Source: Nitrospira sp.
GTDB taxonomy: Bacteria; Nitrospirota; Nitrospiria; Nitrospirales; Nitrospiraceae
Reading direction: 5' to 3'
DNA length: 30,693 nt
Assembly (NCBI GenBank): GCA_030456405.1
Contig: JAKDNQ010000003.1
Coordinates: 1-30,693 of the forward strand
Within the stretch, counting starts at the first letter, position 1; every line of letters begins with the position of its first letter. A program made the translations under genes and the position numbers. Below the pieces are notes generated by a model. It did no database searches. It saw nothing but the letters and a program-made list of their open reading frames with translations, and was not told the origin of the DNA. Below are positions 16,272 to 24,461 of the stretch, piece after piece.

Positions 16272-17153
16272 ATGAAGATCTTTGTGTTGCCTGTTCACAG
16301 CGAGGCCAAACCTCCGAGCCAGGGGTTCAAATACCCGCACCATAACGAGGATTATGGTGTGGAACAAGACTTCCTGAAGTTTTTAAACGAGCACAGGGAG
16401 CTGACGGCCCCATCAAGTCAACAGGCGGACTGGCACTATCTTCCAGTCTTCTGGACTCGATGGCATTTGAATCACGATTATGGAACGCGCGGGATCGAGG
16501 AACTCCGGAGATACGTCGACGACGCCATCCTAGATGACTCTCGGACGTTCACCGTGTGCCAATATGACGATGGTCCGCTTGTCCCCATCGGCAGAACATT
16601 GCAATTTCTAGCCGCAAGAAGAACAGAGGTCGGTATTGATATCCCAGTGCTATGCAGTCCCCATCGAAGACCCTTCTTTATGCCGAAGAAGCGTTATCAG
16701 GCTTCGTTCGTGGGGCGATTGACCAATCATCCACTGCGTGGCCAAATGGCGGAGATTCTCAAGGATCGCCCAGATGTCGTGATCCGTGACGAAGATATTG
16801 GGACGAAAGAGTTTGTAAAGATGATGCTTCAATCCTACCTGGCTCTCTCCCCTAGAGGATATGGAGGTACCTCCTTCCGTTTGTTTGAGGCCATGCAGCT
16901 GGGCATCGCCCCGGTATTCATTAGTGACAAGGACTCAAGACCGTTTGGACGGTATCTGCCATGGGATGAGGCAAGTATCTATGTCAAAGATCCAGAACAC
17001 CTCAATGCGGTGTTAGATGGCAGAAGTGAGAAGGAACTTTTGCAGATGGGGGTTCGAGCTGCAGAGCTATACAAGCACCATCTGGCTTATCAAAAATGGT
17101 GCCCCTATGTATTGAAGATACTTTCAAGCAGCCACCCGAGCCAATCGATGTAG
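16272..17153 (+). CDS. Exostosin-like (GT47-type) glycosyltransferase
   Basis: The 293-residue protein has the exostosin-family end: 'LALSPRGYGGTSFRLFEAMQ' near 193, followed by 'GIAPVFISDKDSRPFGRYLPW' and 'ASIYV'. Family knowledge: this region corresponds to the GT-B nucleotide-sugar site, with the Glu of 'RLFEA' conserved. The central 'YQASFVGRLTNHPLRGQM' marks the second Rossmann half. Bacterial members occur in capsule and O-antigen clusters. ATG 16272 is taken as the start rather than the GTG codons at 16266/16269; the ribosome site is poor. It lies 9 bases after the methyltransferase and 5 bases before the next gene. Donor and acceptor are unknown. Confidence 0.7.
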   Translation: MKIFVLPVHSEAKPPSQGFKYPHHNEDYGVEQDFLKFLNEHRELTAPSSQQADWHYLPVFWTRWHLNHDYGTRGIEELRRYVDDAILDDSRTFTVCQYDDGPLVPIGRTLQFLAARRTEVGIDIPVLCSPHRRPFFMPKKRYQASFVGRLTNHPLRGQMAEILKDRPDVVIRDEDIGTKEFVKMMLQSYLALSPRGYGGTSFRLFEAMQLGIAPVFISDKDSRPFGRYLPWDEASIYVKDPEHLNAVLDGRSEKELLQMGVRAAELYKHHLAYQKWCPYVLKILSSSHPSQSM

Positions 17154-17158
17154 GAAGT

Positions 17159-18076
17159 ATGAAGCCGAAATCATCCCATATCAGTTTCATCATTCCCGCA
17201 TACAATTGTGCAGACACGATCGAAGAAGCAGTCGATTCGATTGCGAGTGGGAACATCGAGAGGGGCGATGAAGTGATTATCGTCGATGACGGTTCGACTG
17301 ACAGCACGAGGACAGTTCTCCAGCGTCTTCTAAGAAAGTATGACTTCATCCGGCTGATCCGCCATACGACAAACAGAGGGGGAGGCGCGGCGAGAAATAC
17401 CGCAGTCGAGAATGCGAGAAATGAACTGTTGTTCTGTTTGGATTCTGACAACGTTCTTGAAATCAACACGATCCCAAAGTTGAAGCAATTCATCCAGGAC
17501 AATGAGGCAGATGCAGCCGCGTTGCGAGAGCTATGGTATTTTTCTGAGCGGAAAGATCTCGTTACGCATAAGTGGGTATTTCGAGAAGGTCAAACAACGT
17601 TGGCGGATTATCTTTCGGGGCACGTGGTGGCGGGTGCGAGCGGGAATTACATGTTCACAAAGCAGTCATGGGCTCGTGCGGGAGGCTATCCGGAGTTTGC
17701 CGGCGCGCTCGATGCATGGGGGTTTGGATTTCGGCAGGTCGCTACTGGGCAGAAAATGATGGTGATGCCTGTTGGAGGCTACTACCACCGGCATGGCCAC
17801 GCGTCGTATTGGGTTCGAGAATCCAAGAAGGGACAAACATCGTTGACTGCCCTTCAGATCGTGATTCCTTTCTTGAGCCTGATAGTCGATCGAGACGTGA
17901 ACTACATGATGGGGGCTCGCAGTCGATACACATGGTTTGACCATCTCGACAAAAGGCCAGTCCGAATAAAAGGTGCGCCGCAGGGTTATTCAGGATGTGT
18001 GTTGGATAGTCGTGTAACTCCTGAAAGTCGATACGGTGCAGCGCTTCAGCGAATCGGATTTCGGATGTTTCGATAG
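17159..18076 (+). CDS. GT2 family glycosyltransferase
   Basis: The 305-residue protein begins with 'ISFIIPAYNCADTIEEAV', the GT-A/GT2 nucleotide-binding strand, followed by 'VIIVDDGSTDSTRTV' near 40 and 'NRGGGAARNTAVENA' near 75, and has 'LFCLDSDN' near 93 as the DxD-type metal site. A Trp/Gly-rich segment ('GALDAWGFGFRQVATGQ', about 183-199) corresponds to the acceptor-side 'ED' region, though the usual Glu-Asp pair is not obvious. The frame is open back to 17096, inside the previous gene, but ATG 17159 puts the conserved strand at the usual distance from the N-terminus. It is followed by a 124-bp gap in which I see no gene. Confidence 0.8.
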   Translation: MKPKSSHISFIIPAYNCADTIEEAVDSIASGNIERGDEVIIVDDGSTDSTRTVLQRLLRKYDFIRLIRHTTNRGGGAARNTAVENARNELLFCLDSDNVLEINTIPKLKQFIQDNEADAAALRELWYFSERKDLVTHKWVFREGQTTLADYLSGHVVAGASGNYMFTKQSWARAGGYPEFAGALDAWGFGFRQVATGQKMMVMPVGGYYHRHGHASYWVRESKKGQTSLTALQIVIPFLSLIVDRDVNYMMGARSRYTWFDHLDKRPVRIKGAPQGYSGCVLDSRVTPESRYGAALQRIGFRMFR

Positions 18077-18200
18077 GTGGATTGCCAATTCGGTGCAAGG
18101 TTCTCATGCGCGCGACGACATTGTTTGGCCGAACGACAGCACAGCCGCCATCTCCAGTTCTGTTGGGGGGGATTGCGCATGTTTGTGAATTGGTGAACTC

Positions 18201-19841
18201 ATGGCGCGCGTGAGCGTCGTTATCCCGACCTACAATCGGTTTCCTCATCTATGCCGCGCCGTGGATTCCGTCCTCAAGCAAACGTATAGAGACTCCGAGA
18301 TTATCGTGGTGGACGATGGTTCGACGGACGAAACGCCGCAGACATTCTCCAAGTTGTATCCGCAAGTCAACTATCACTACAGTCAGCATTCTGGATTGCC
18401 GGCAGTCGCTCGGAATGTCGGTGTACGGGCCGCCACGGGTGAGTATGTCGCGTTTCTCGATTCTGATGATCAATGGCTGCCCGAGAAACTTGCTCAGCAG
18501 ATTGCGATCATGGACGAACAGCCTGCTGCCGGCCTTGTCTGTTCGAATGCCTTCGTCATTAATAATGACGACGACCGCACGAACAACTTATATCTTCAGG
18601 CTCACCAAGGGAAATCCGGGCGAGTATTGGAAGAATTGTTTGAGGACAACTTCGTTATCGCATCTACTGCCATCGTGCGACGCTCCATATTGGACCAAGT
18701 GGGGCTGTTTGCGGAACAGCGTGCGCTTAGGGCTGTGGAGGACTATGACCTTTGGCTCAGGATCGCCATCGTTTCAGAGGCTGTCTTTATTCCGCATGCA
18801 CTTGCCGTGTATCGAGATGCTCCTTCGAAGAGCGTTCGGGCGAACCGATCTGAATCGAACTATTGGCGGGTAAGGCATCTGATCATAAAGCGGGTGCGCC
18901 AAGCCCTCGAGGCGCAGAACGCAATGGCTCTACTCCCTGGCGATCGGTTGAGCACGGAAGAGAACCTATCCGGGAACTTCTATCTGAAGGCCTTGTGGTC
19001 TGAACGTCGGTATCTGAACGCAATACCCCAGCTTGCACGACTCTGGATGAAAGATCCTCGGCAGGTCTCATGCGCGATCGGAAGAAGATTGCAGCATGCT
19101 GTGGACCGAGTACGTCAACAACGCTTTAACACGATTTGCGGTGATGGAGCTTACCATGGCGCGACTAACGGTATTAAGCTTCATCTTGGTTGTGGAGAAG
19201 TGTATTTACAGGGATATGTGAATATCGATTTTCCTCCGAGCCGGCATTCGGTGCAGCGCGCATCGATAGCGGATATCCACGCAGATATTTTACGCCTTGT
19301 ATATCCCGATGCCTCGGTCGAGGAAATCAGGCTTCATCATGTGTTCGAGCATTTCGAAAGACCGGTCGCGTTGCGCTTGTTAATTGAATGGTATGCCTGG
19401 CTCAAGGAAGGGGGCCAACTTGTTATCGAGACGCCGGACTTCCATCGTTGTGTGCAGGAATATCTTCGAAGCGATGCCCTGGGCGATCAAATGAAGATTG
19501 TTCGACATCTCTTTGGGTCACATGAAGCCAGTTGGGCGGTCCACTACGACGGCTGGTATCGAAAGAGGTTTGAGCATGTCCTCACAGCATTGGGGTATCA
19601 GGACCTCGAGTTCACCACCGGCGAATGGCAGGGTACCTACAACATTACTGCGACTGGTAAGAAGGGTAGTCCACCTATGTCCAAGTCTGAACAGATGCGC
19701 GAGGCCAAGATACTCCTAGGGCTGAGTCTCGTAAATGAATCGCCGACTGAAACGAGGATGCTCCAAGCATGGATGGAGCAGTTCGAGAATAACGCAGGTG
19801 ACATCCGTGAAGACAATGATGGAATGCTCAACAAGTGCTAG
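18201..19841 (+). CDS. GT2 glycosyltransferase fused to a methyltransferase-like domain
   Basis: This 546-residue protein has two enzymes in one chain. Residues 1-300 form a GT2 domain: 'VSVVIPTYNRFPHLCRAV', 'IIVVDDGSTDETPQT' near 35, 'VAFLDSDDQW' near 85 and 'AVEDYDLWLRI' near 178 with the catalytic-type Glu-Asp. Residues of about 325-500 form a SAM-fold domain: 'LHLGCGEVYLQGYVNIDF', 'EIRLHHVFEHFERP' and 'KEGGQLVIETPDFHR'. The methyltransferase part resembles the free-standing protein at 15576. The fusion suggests sugar addition and methylation are coupled on one residue or chain end (inference). The stop is followed after 12 bases by the next gene. Confidence 0.8.
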   Translation: MARVSVVIPTYNRFPHLCRAVDSVLKQTYRDSEIIVVDDGSTDETPQTFSKLYPQVNYHYSQHSGLPAVARNVGVRAATGEYVAFLDSDDQWLPEKLAQQIAIMDEQPAAGLVCSNAFVINNDDDRTNNLYLQAHQGKSGRVLEELFEDNFVIASTAIVRRSILDQVGLFAEQRALRAVEDYDLWLRIAIVSEAVFIPHALAVYRDAPSKSVRANRSESNYWRVRHLIIKRVRQALEAQNAMALLPGDRLSTEENLSGNFYLKALWSERRYLNAIPQLARLWMKDPRQVSCAIGRRLQHAVDRVRQQRFNTICGDGAYHGATNGIKLHLGCGEVYLQGYVNIDFPPSRHSVQRASIADIHADILRLVYPDASVEEIRLHHVFEHFERPVALRLLIEWYAWLKEGGQLVIETPDFHRCVQEYLRSDALGDQMKIVRHLFGSHEASWAVHYDGWYRKRFEHVLTALGYQDLEFTTGEWQGTYNITATGKKGSPPMSKSEQMREAKILLGLSLVNESPTETRMLQAWMEQFENNAGDIREDNDGMLNKC

Positions 19842-19853
19842 GCGCCTGACATC

Positions 19854-21206
19854 ATGCGAATACTATTCTGTTGCGAATTCTATGCACCCAGCGTCGGCGG
19901 CGCACAGGAAGTTGTCAGGCAGGTTTCCGAGCGATTGGTTGAACGAGGCCACGAGGTCACCGTTGCGACCACGAAGTTGACTGAGAGAACGGATCGCACG
20001 ATCAACGGTGTCCGAGTGGAAGAATTTGCGATTTCCGGGAATGCCGCGCGCGGGTTCGAAGGGGAAGTGAATCGGTACCAGCGATTTCTGCTTCGCAATG
20101 GCTTCGACGTGATGATGAACTATGCCGCTCAACAATGGGCGACGGATCTTGCCTTTCCATTATTGGAGCGACTGTCCTGTCTCAAGGTATTGAACCCCTG
20201 CGGATTCTCCGGCCTGTACGAACCTTCCTATGTCCAGTACTTTAGGCAAATACCGAAATTCCTCCGCCAATACGATCATCTCATCTTTTGCGGGTCGAGC
20301 TATCGTGACATCAGTTTTTCCAGGGCACAGGGCCTTGAAAAGCTTTCTATTGTCCCCAATGGAGCGAGCGAAGGAGAGTTTAATCAAGGGCGAGATCCAG
20401 ATTTCCGGAAGCGGCACAGCGTCAGTTCGGAGGACCTCCTGTTCCTCACCGTGGGAAATCTGGTCGAAAGCAAGGGACACCTCGAGGTGACGAACGCATT
20501 TTATGCCGCAGATTTCGATGGGAAACCGGCCACTCTGATCCTGAATGGCAATGAATGCCGGTATTCTGAACAACGATCGGCGCTCAAAATAATGCGAGAC
20601 AAGATCGCCGGGTATTACCGGGCAGTGCAAGACATTCACGACGCTCGGGGTTCGAGGGCTGCCTGCGCGCATATGCTGCATGGAATCATCAATAAACTTT
20701 GCATGCGCATCGGTGCCTACGCAGCTGCCCGCAGAACATTCCTGGACGATTTGCACACGGTGATCGAGAAGATCCACCGTCAAGGGAGCCGCAAGAGAGT
20801 CTTGATGACGGATCTGCCCCGGCCTGAGTTGGTGCAAGCCTATATGAACGCCGATCTCTTCGTCTTGGCGTCCCACATCGAGTGTTCGCCGCTCGTTCTT
20901 TTCGAATCGGCCGCAGCGGGCACTCCGTTTCTTTCAGTTCCGGTGGGGAACGCTGAGGAGATCGCCTGCTGGACAGGTGCCGGTGTCATTTGTCCGGCGC
21001 CACAAGACGAGAGAGGTTATACGGTCCCCCAATCTGGCGTCTTAGCGGAATACATGTCACGCCTTACGAAAGACAGAGGACGGTTACGTCTCTTGGGTAT
21101 TGCCGGCAAAAAAAAGTGGAGCGAACGTTTTACGTGGGGCTGTATCACGGACCAGTATGAACGCCTATTCTCGAACATATGCCGGAAGCATCACGTCGAG
21201 ACATGA
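19854..21206 (+). CDS. GT4 family glycosyltransferase
   Basis: The 450-residue GT-B enzyme starts with 'MRILFCCEFYAPSVGGAQEV' and 'LVERGHEVTVAT', the acceptor half of GT4 enzymes. The donor half has 'LSIVPNGASEGEF', 'FLTVGNLVESKGHLEV' near 200 and 'ECSPLVLFESAAAGTPFLSV' near 343, which holds the family's E-x7-E motif. An insertion of roughly 90 residues between the two donor-half motifs (about 235-325, Arg/Ala/Tyr-rich) makes it longer than a usual GT4 protein of 370-400 residues. It likely adds a sugar from a nucleotide donor at the cytoplasmic membrane face. It lies 12 bases after the fused gene. Confidence 0.85.
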   Translation: MRILFCCEFYAPSVGGAQEVVRQVSERLVERGHEVTVATTKLTERTDRTINGVRVEEFAISGNAARGFEGEVNRYQRFLLRNGFDVMMNYAAQQWATDLAFPLLERLSCLKVLNPCGFSGLYEPSYVQYFRQIPKFLRQYDHLIFCGSSYRDISFSRAQGLEKLSIVPNGASEGEFNQGRDPDFRKRHSVSSEDLLFLTVGNLVESKGHLEVTNAFYAADFDGKPATLILNGNECRYSEQRSALKIMRDKIAGYYRAVQDIHDARGSRAACAHMLHGIINKLCMRIGAYAAARRTFLDDLHTVIEKIHRQGSRKRVLMTDLPRPELVQAYMNADLFVLASHIECSPLVLFESAAAGTPFLSVPVGNAEEIACWTGAGVICPAPQDERGYTVPQSGVLAEYMSRLTKDRGRLRLLGIAGKKKWSERFTWGCITDQYERLFSNICRKHHVET

Positions 21207-21263
21207 GCAGCGAGGCTGACTACCCGAGCGTAGATCCCCTATGGCGAAGAGTCGAGTGATGTG

Positions 21264-22454
21264 ATGCGTATTCTCTATGTAGGCATGAAATACGACTACG
21301 GCAAGCCTGCGCAAGGCTTGAGCTTTGAGCATTACAACTTCTACGACTCTCTCGTGCATATGGGGCATGACATTCTCTACTTTGACTTCATGAGCCTTGT
21401 GCAGCAGCATGGCCGTGAATGGATGAATAGGCGATTAACAGAGGTTGTTCAGATCGAACAGCCTGACCTGATATTTACCATTCTCTTCACTGACCAGTTC
21501 GACTTGTTGACCATAAGAAAGATAATGGAATCAGGGATTCCAACGGTCAACTGGTTCTGCGACGATCATTGGCGGTTTGACAACTACTCATGTCATTGGG
21601 CTCCGTGCTTTTCATGGGTTGTCACGACGGCGTCCAGTGCGCTCCCGAAGTATGCCGCCATGGGGTATCACAATGTCATTAAGAGCCAGTGGGGGTGCAA
21701 TCACACCCTCTATCGTCATCTAAATATACCGTTGCAGTATGACGTGACGTTTGTGGGACAGCCTCATGGCGATCGTCGGCATATCATAGATGCATTACAC
21801 AAGGCTGATATCGATGTCAGTGTTTGGGGCGAGGGATGGGAATCAGGACGTTTGTCACAAGATGCGATGATCGAGGTCTTCAATCAAAGTCGGATTAATC
21901 TCAACCTCAGCAACGCGTCTGTATCGGCGAATGACACAGCGAACACTTCTCCTGAGGTAGATGACCAGCGCAACGGACTTTATCATGCCCTGTCGCGTGC
22001 GGTTGTTGGTCTTCCCTTTGGGCGGCAGATCAAGGCGATGTGGCGAGGAAGGAGTGTGGAAGTCGCTTCGCGTGGAGAGCGCTCAGCCACGTCTGTGTCA
22101 GATCGGGAAATGGGGGTGCAGTATGTTGATCAGATCAAGGGACGTAACTTCGAAGTGCCGGGATGCGGGGGGTTTCTCTTAACGGGACAGGCGGACAACC
22201 TTTCTGAATATTACGATATCGGGAAAGAAGTTGTCTGTTTTCATGATATTGACGACATGGTTCAAAAGATTCGGTATTACTTGAAGCATGAGGATGAGCG
22301 AATCGCCATCGCCCGGGCTGGGTACGAGCGGACGCTTCGTGACCATACATATGCACGCCGCTTCGCAGAGATATTTGACCGCATGGGACTGGTCGAAGGC
22401 GAGCGTTCGATTGATCAACGGAAACGAGTAGCGCGTGTGGAGGAAGTGCGGTAG
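21264..22454 (+). CDS. CgeB-like glycosyltransferase, second copy
   Basis: The 396-residue protein has the CgeB plan: 'MRILYVGMKYDYGKPAQGLS', 'DLIFTILFTDQFDLL', 'VNWFCDDHWRFDNYS' with the paired Asp motif near 96, 'YDVTFVGQPHGDRRHII', then the C-terminal 'RNFEVPGCGGFLLTGQA' near 295, 'YYDIGKEVVCFHDIDDM' and 'HTYARRFAEIF'. It is paralogous to the gene at 12317, sharing most motifs at about one-third identity by eye. Its TAG stop is directly followed by the GTG of the next gene; the decayed copy at 24339-24461 and its GT2 neighbour repeat this arrangement. ATG 21264 is preferred to the GTG at 21261. Confidence 0.8.
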   Translation: MRILYVGMKYDYGKPAQGLSFEHYNFYDSLVHMGHDILYFDFMSLVQQHGREWMNRRLTEVVQIEQPDLIFTILFTDQFDLLTIRKIMESGIPTVNWFCDDHWRFDNYSCHWAPCFSWVVTTASSALPKYAAMGYHNVIKSQWGCNHTLYRHLNIPLQYDVTFVGQPHGDRRHIIDALHKADIDVSVWGEGWESGRLSQDAMIEVFNQSRINLNLSNASVSANDTANTSPEVDDQRNGLYHALSRAVVGLPFGRQIKAMWRGRSVEVASRGERSATSVSDREMGVQYVDQIKGRNFEVPGCGGFLLTGQADNLSEYYDIGKEVVCFHDIDDMVQKIRYYLKHEDERIAIARAGYERTLRDHTYARRFAEIFDRMGLVEGERSIDQRKRVARVEEVR

Positions 22455-22637
22455 GTGACTCACGCTCCAAAAGTCAGCGTTGTGATGGCGGTGTGGAACG
22501 GAGAGGCCTATCTTGCCGATGCCTTGAGAAGTATCTTGGGCCAGACATTCCGGGATTTTGAGCTGATTATAGTCGACGACGGAGCGACCGATGGAACAGC
22601 GGACATCTTACGGCGATTCCAATGTGAGGACAGGCGC

Positions 22638-22935
22638 ATCCGGTTGTTCCGTCAAGCGCATTCCGGATTGGTCGCTGCATTAAATCGGGGAGTGGCTCTT
22701 GCACTCGGCGAATACTTTGCCCGAATGGGTGCCGATGATATCAGCATGCCGGAGCGATTCGAAGTTCAAGTGAATTATCTGGACAGGCATCATGATGTCG
22801 GTATTTGTGGAGTGTGGGTTGAGACGTTCGGAGACGGGCGAGGCGAAATCATACGGTATCCCTGCGATGACGGCACCATTCGAAGTCGGTTGCTGTTCGA
22901 GTCGGCCTTGGCTCATCCGTCCGTCATGCTTAGGC
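22638..22935 (+). repeat. 298-bp exact direct repeat, copy 1
   Basis: This tract looks identical to 24645-24942 (offset 2007). Before it, the two GT2 genes differ at roughly one base in three; inside it I see no difference. The first mismatch after it is at 22936 (A versus G). The identical tract lies inside the coding frames of both GT2 genes. Confidence 0.9.
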
Positions 22936-22940
22936 AGAAC

Positions 22941-23104
22941 GCCCGGGAAGAAAACGGTGTCAACCATTGTTTGAAGTACAAGCTGTGCGCTGAGGTTCAT
23001 GTATGGGGAGACCGTTGCGTCCCACGTCCGTGGATGGAGTGTCTCACGTGCTCAGTCGCACGAACGCGTGTGGTCAACAATGGTGACACCATTTCTCCCC
23101 TGCC
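22941..23104. repeat. Imperfect palindrome of about 164 bp (MITE-like or recombination element)
   Basis: The arm ggtgtcaaccattg (22956-22969) pairs with caatggtgacacc (23078-23090) with one extra base on the left. The pairing extends outwards (gggaagaaa at 22945 with the atttctcccc region at 23091) and inwards (gtgcgctgag 22985-22994 with ctcagtcgcac 23051-23061, again one extra base). A perfect small hairpin, ccacg-tc-cgtgg (23022-23033), lies almost at the centre. The outer arms of about 45 bases are too long and regular for chance. It sits at the point where GT2 homology ends and touches the recombinase fragment. No open frame of its own is seen. Confidence 0.65.
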
Positions 23105-23161
23105 AAAACAACCATGATCTACACGCATGTGTTGAATCAGGGTGGAAAAGTTGTGCGCAGT
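23105..23161 (+). pseudogene. Remnant of integron-integrase-like tyrosine recombinase (C-terminal end)
   Basis: Nineteen codons read KTTMIYTHVLNQGGKVVRS, which matches the very conserved C-terminus of IntI-type tyrosine recombinases, including the catalytic Tyr of 'MIYTHVL'. The reading frame before it has no recombinase homology (the expected 'LGH--V' is missing) and the frame after it runs on to a stop near 23225 without family features. Only a stump remains, so it is not functional. Confidence 0.7.
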
Positions 23162-23255
23162 AGAATCACTCTCCAGTTTTCGGTCTGTCTGGGCGTTCGT
23201 ATGCCAGTCAGCATATTCAGGAGTTAGCCAGTACAATCTAAGGAGATAATTTCTA

Positions 23256-24167
23256 ATGAACGCCACTTTTCAAGATAAAAGCTACCAGCAACACTCGGAG
23301 CACTTTAAAGAATATACTCAGAATAGCGAGAAAGCTGCACATTCCAAAACATGGTTCGAGAAAGATACAGTTGATGCATGGCGTCACAAACGAATGTACC
23401 AAGTTCTTGATCCAATTTTAGTCATAGAACCACGAGCAAAGTGGCTTACTGTGGGTGATGGCAGATACGGAAAAGATGCAAAATATATCACAGAAAAAGG
23501 GTCTGATGCTCTAGCAACTGACATATCTGAGTATTTGTTAAAGGAAGCAAAAGATATTGGTTATATTAAGGCATACCAAGTGGAAAATGCTGAATCATTA
23601 TCCTTTCATGATTCAGCATTTGATTATGTTTTCTGTAAAGAATCTTATCATCATTTTCCGAGACCTATGCTCGCACTTTATGAAATGTTACGAGTGGCAA
23701 AAAGCGGAGTTCTGCTCATTGAACCGAATGATGCCTATATAATTAATAGAATCTCAATTATTCTTTTTAGAACTATGAAAAGCGTATTAAAAAATATTCT
23801 CGGTAAAAAGACCGATAAACATTTCTATGAAGAAACAGGCAATTATGTATTCAGTATTTCCAGGAGAGAAATAGAAAAAGTAGCATTGGGGCTAAATTAT
23901 AATGTAGTGGCATTTAAAGGAATTAATGACGCATACCTTTCAGGGGTTGAGCACGAGAAGATGTCAGAGCGAGGTCCATTGCAAAAGAAAACAAGAAGAT
24001 TGATTACTATTGCCAACTTCTTATGTAAATTTGGATTTTTGGATTGGGGTATTCTTGCGTCAATTATTTTCAAGAAAGAACCATCCAAAGAATTGGTCCG
24101 GCAACTTACTGATGAAGGATATGAAATTGTCCAGCTTCCGGATAACCCACATATCTCTGGCTACTAG
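23256..24167 (+). CDS. AT-rich class I methyltransferase, likely acquired
   Basis: The 303-residue protein has a Rossmann SAM domain: 'AKWLTVGDGRYGKDAKYI' near 62-79 as motif I, 'ATDIS' near 88, 'VENAESLSFHDSAFDYVFCK' (about 108-127), then 'HHFPRPMLALYEMLRVAKSG' with 'VLLIEPND'. A C-terminal extension of about 130 basic, partly hydrophobic residues follows. Motif I is degenerate (GDGRYG for GxGxG), so activity needs caution. A good ribosome site, aaggag, lies 10 bases before the ATG. The composition differs sharply: the lines at 23701 and 23761 are only about 33% and 27% GC by hand count, against 58% in the line at 24841. It sits between the recombinase stump and a decayed CgeB, so recent transfer is likely. 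Confidence 0.8.
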   Translation: MNATFQDKSYQQHSEHFKEYTQNSEKAAHSKTWFEKDTVDAWRHKRMYQVLDPILVIEPRAKWLTVGDGRYGKDAKYITEKGSDALATDISEYLLKEAKDIGYIKAYQVENAESLSFHDSAFDYVFCKESYHHFPRPMLALYEMLRVAKSGVLLIEPNDAYIINRISIILFRTMKSVLKNILGKKTDKHFYEETGNYVFSISRREIEKVALGLNYNVVAFKGINDAYLSGVEHEKMSERGPLQKKTRRLITIANFLCKFGFLDWGILASIIFKKEPSKELVRQLTDEGYEIVQLPDNPHISGY

Positions 24168-24338
24168 GCGCTGTGCACGGGTGACCTAGTCTCGGGTTCT
24201 ACCTCTTTTCCACGGACGGTCGAGTAAAGAGTAATTCCTGTTGCTTCGCTCCTTCAAGTCCTGAGCCTAGAAACTGGCCCCGTGCGTCTCGTTCTTTTGT
24301 CGCACTTGTCCGAATTTTAGGAGCGCCTCTTTAACAGG
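24168..24338. other. Unassigned spacer after the AT-rich gene
   Basis: No reading frame, RNA gene, clear hairpin or recombinase site was recognised here. Composition returns to about that of the host cluster. It forms the right junction of the putative insertion, ending where homology to CgeB begins. Confidence 0.4.
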
Positions 24339-24461
24339 GGAACGTACGAGTGTGAAATGGTGGGTTTTCATGAGATGGACGACATGATCAAGAAAGTCCG
24401 CTACTATTTCAGGCATGAATGAGAGTGGGTGCAGCAACGAAGTTATCGAGAGGAGCAGTGA
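24339..24461 (+). pseudogene. Decayed 3' end of a CgeB-like glycosyltransferase
   Basis: The frame reads 'CEMVGFHEMDDMIKKVRYYF' plus 'RHE', then an in-frame TGA at 24420-24422. It aligns with 'KEVVCFHDIDDMVQKIRYYL' plus 'KHED' of the intact gene at 21264; nucleotides agree as well ('gttttcatga', 'gacgacatg'). The sequence after the stop resembles a frameshifted continuation, ending in TGA at 24459-24461 exactly one base before the ATG of the next GT2. The 5' part of the gene is gone. Confidence 0.75.

Larger units (their letters stand above)
22455..23117 (+). pseudogene. Truncated GT2 glycosyltransferase (3' end lost)
   Basis: Residues 1-160 are a GT2 N-terminal half ('VSVVMAVWNGEAYLADAL', 'IIVDDGATDGT', 'YFARMGADDISMPERFEV'), paralogous to the intact gene at 24462. 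From about 22936 the homology stops abruptly, before the acceptor-side Glu-Asp motif that the intact copy keeps ('HAEDYDLWVRA'). The last 60 residues are read from a palindromic element and a recombinase fragment, with no GT2 features. It starts at a GTG immediately after the CgeB stop. A protein of 220 residues could be made, but it lacks half of the catalytic domain, so it is probably inactive. Confidence 0.8.

Noticed and set aside
18107..18214. 35-codon frame in the gap before the GT2-methyltransferase fusion
   Set aside because: No ribosome site, no motif, and its end overlaps the start of the real gene. The gap appears to be plain spacer.
22941..23104. Integron attC site
   Set aside because: The long bulged palindrome recalls attC, but I find no GTTRRRY/RYYYAAC core sites at its ends, so it is reported only as a palindrome.
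23256..24167. Integron gene cassette
   Set aside because: An AT-rich single gene near an integrase stump suggests it, but no attC core was found on its 3' side and the recombinase is only a fragment.
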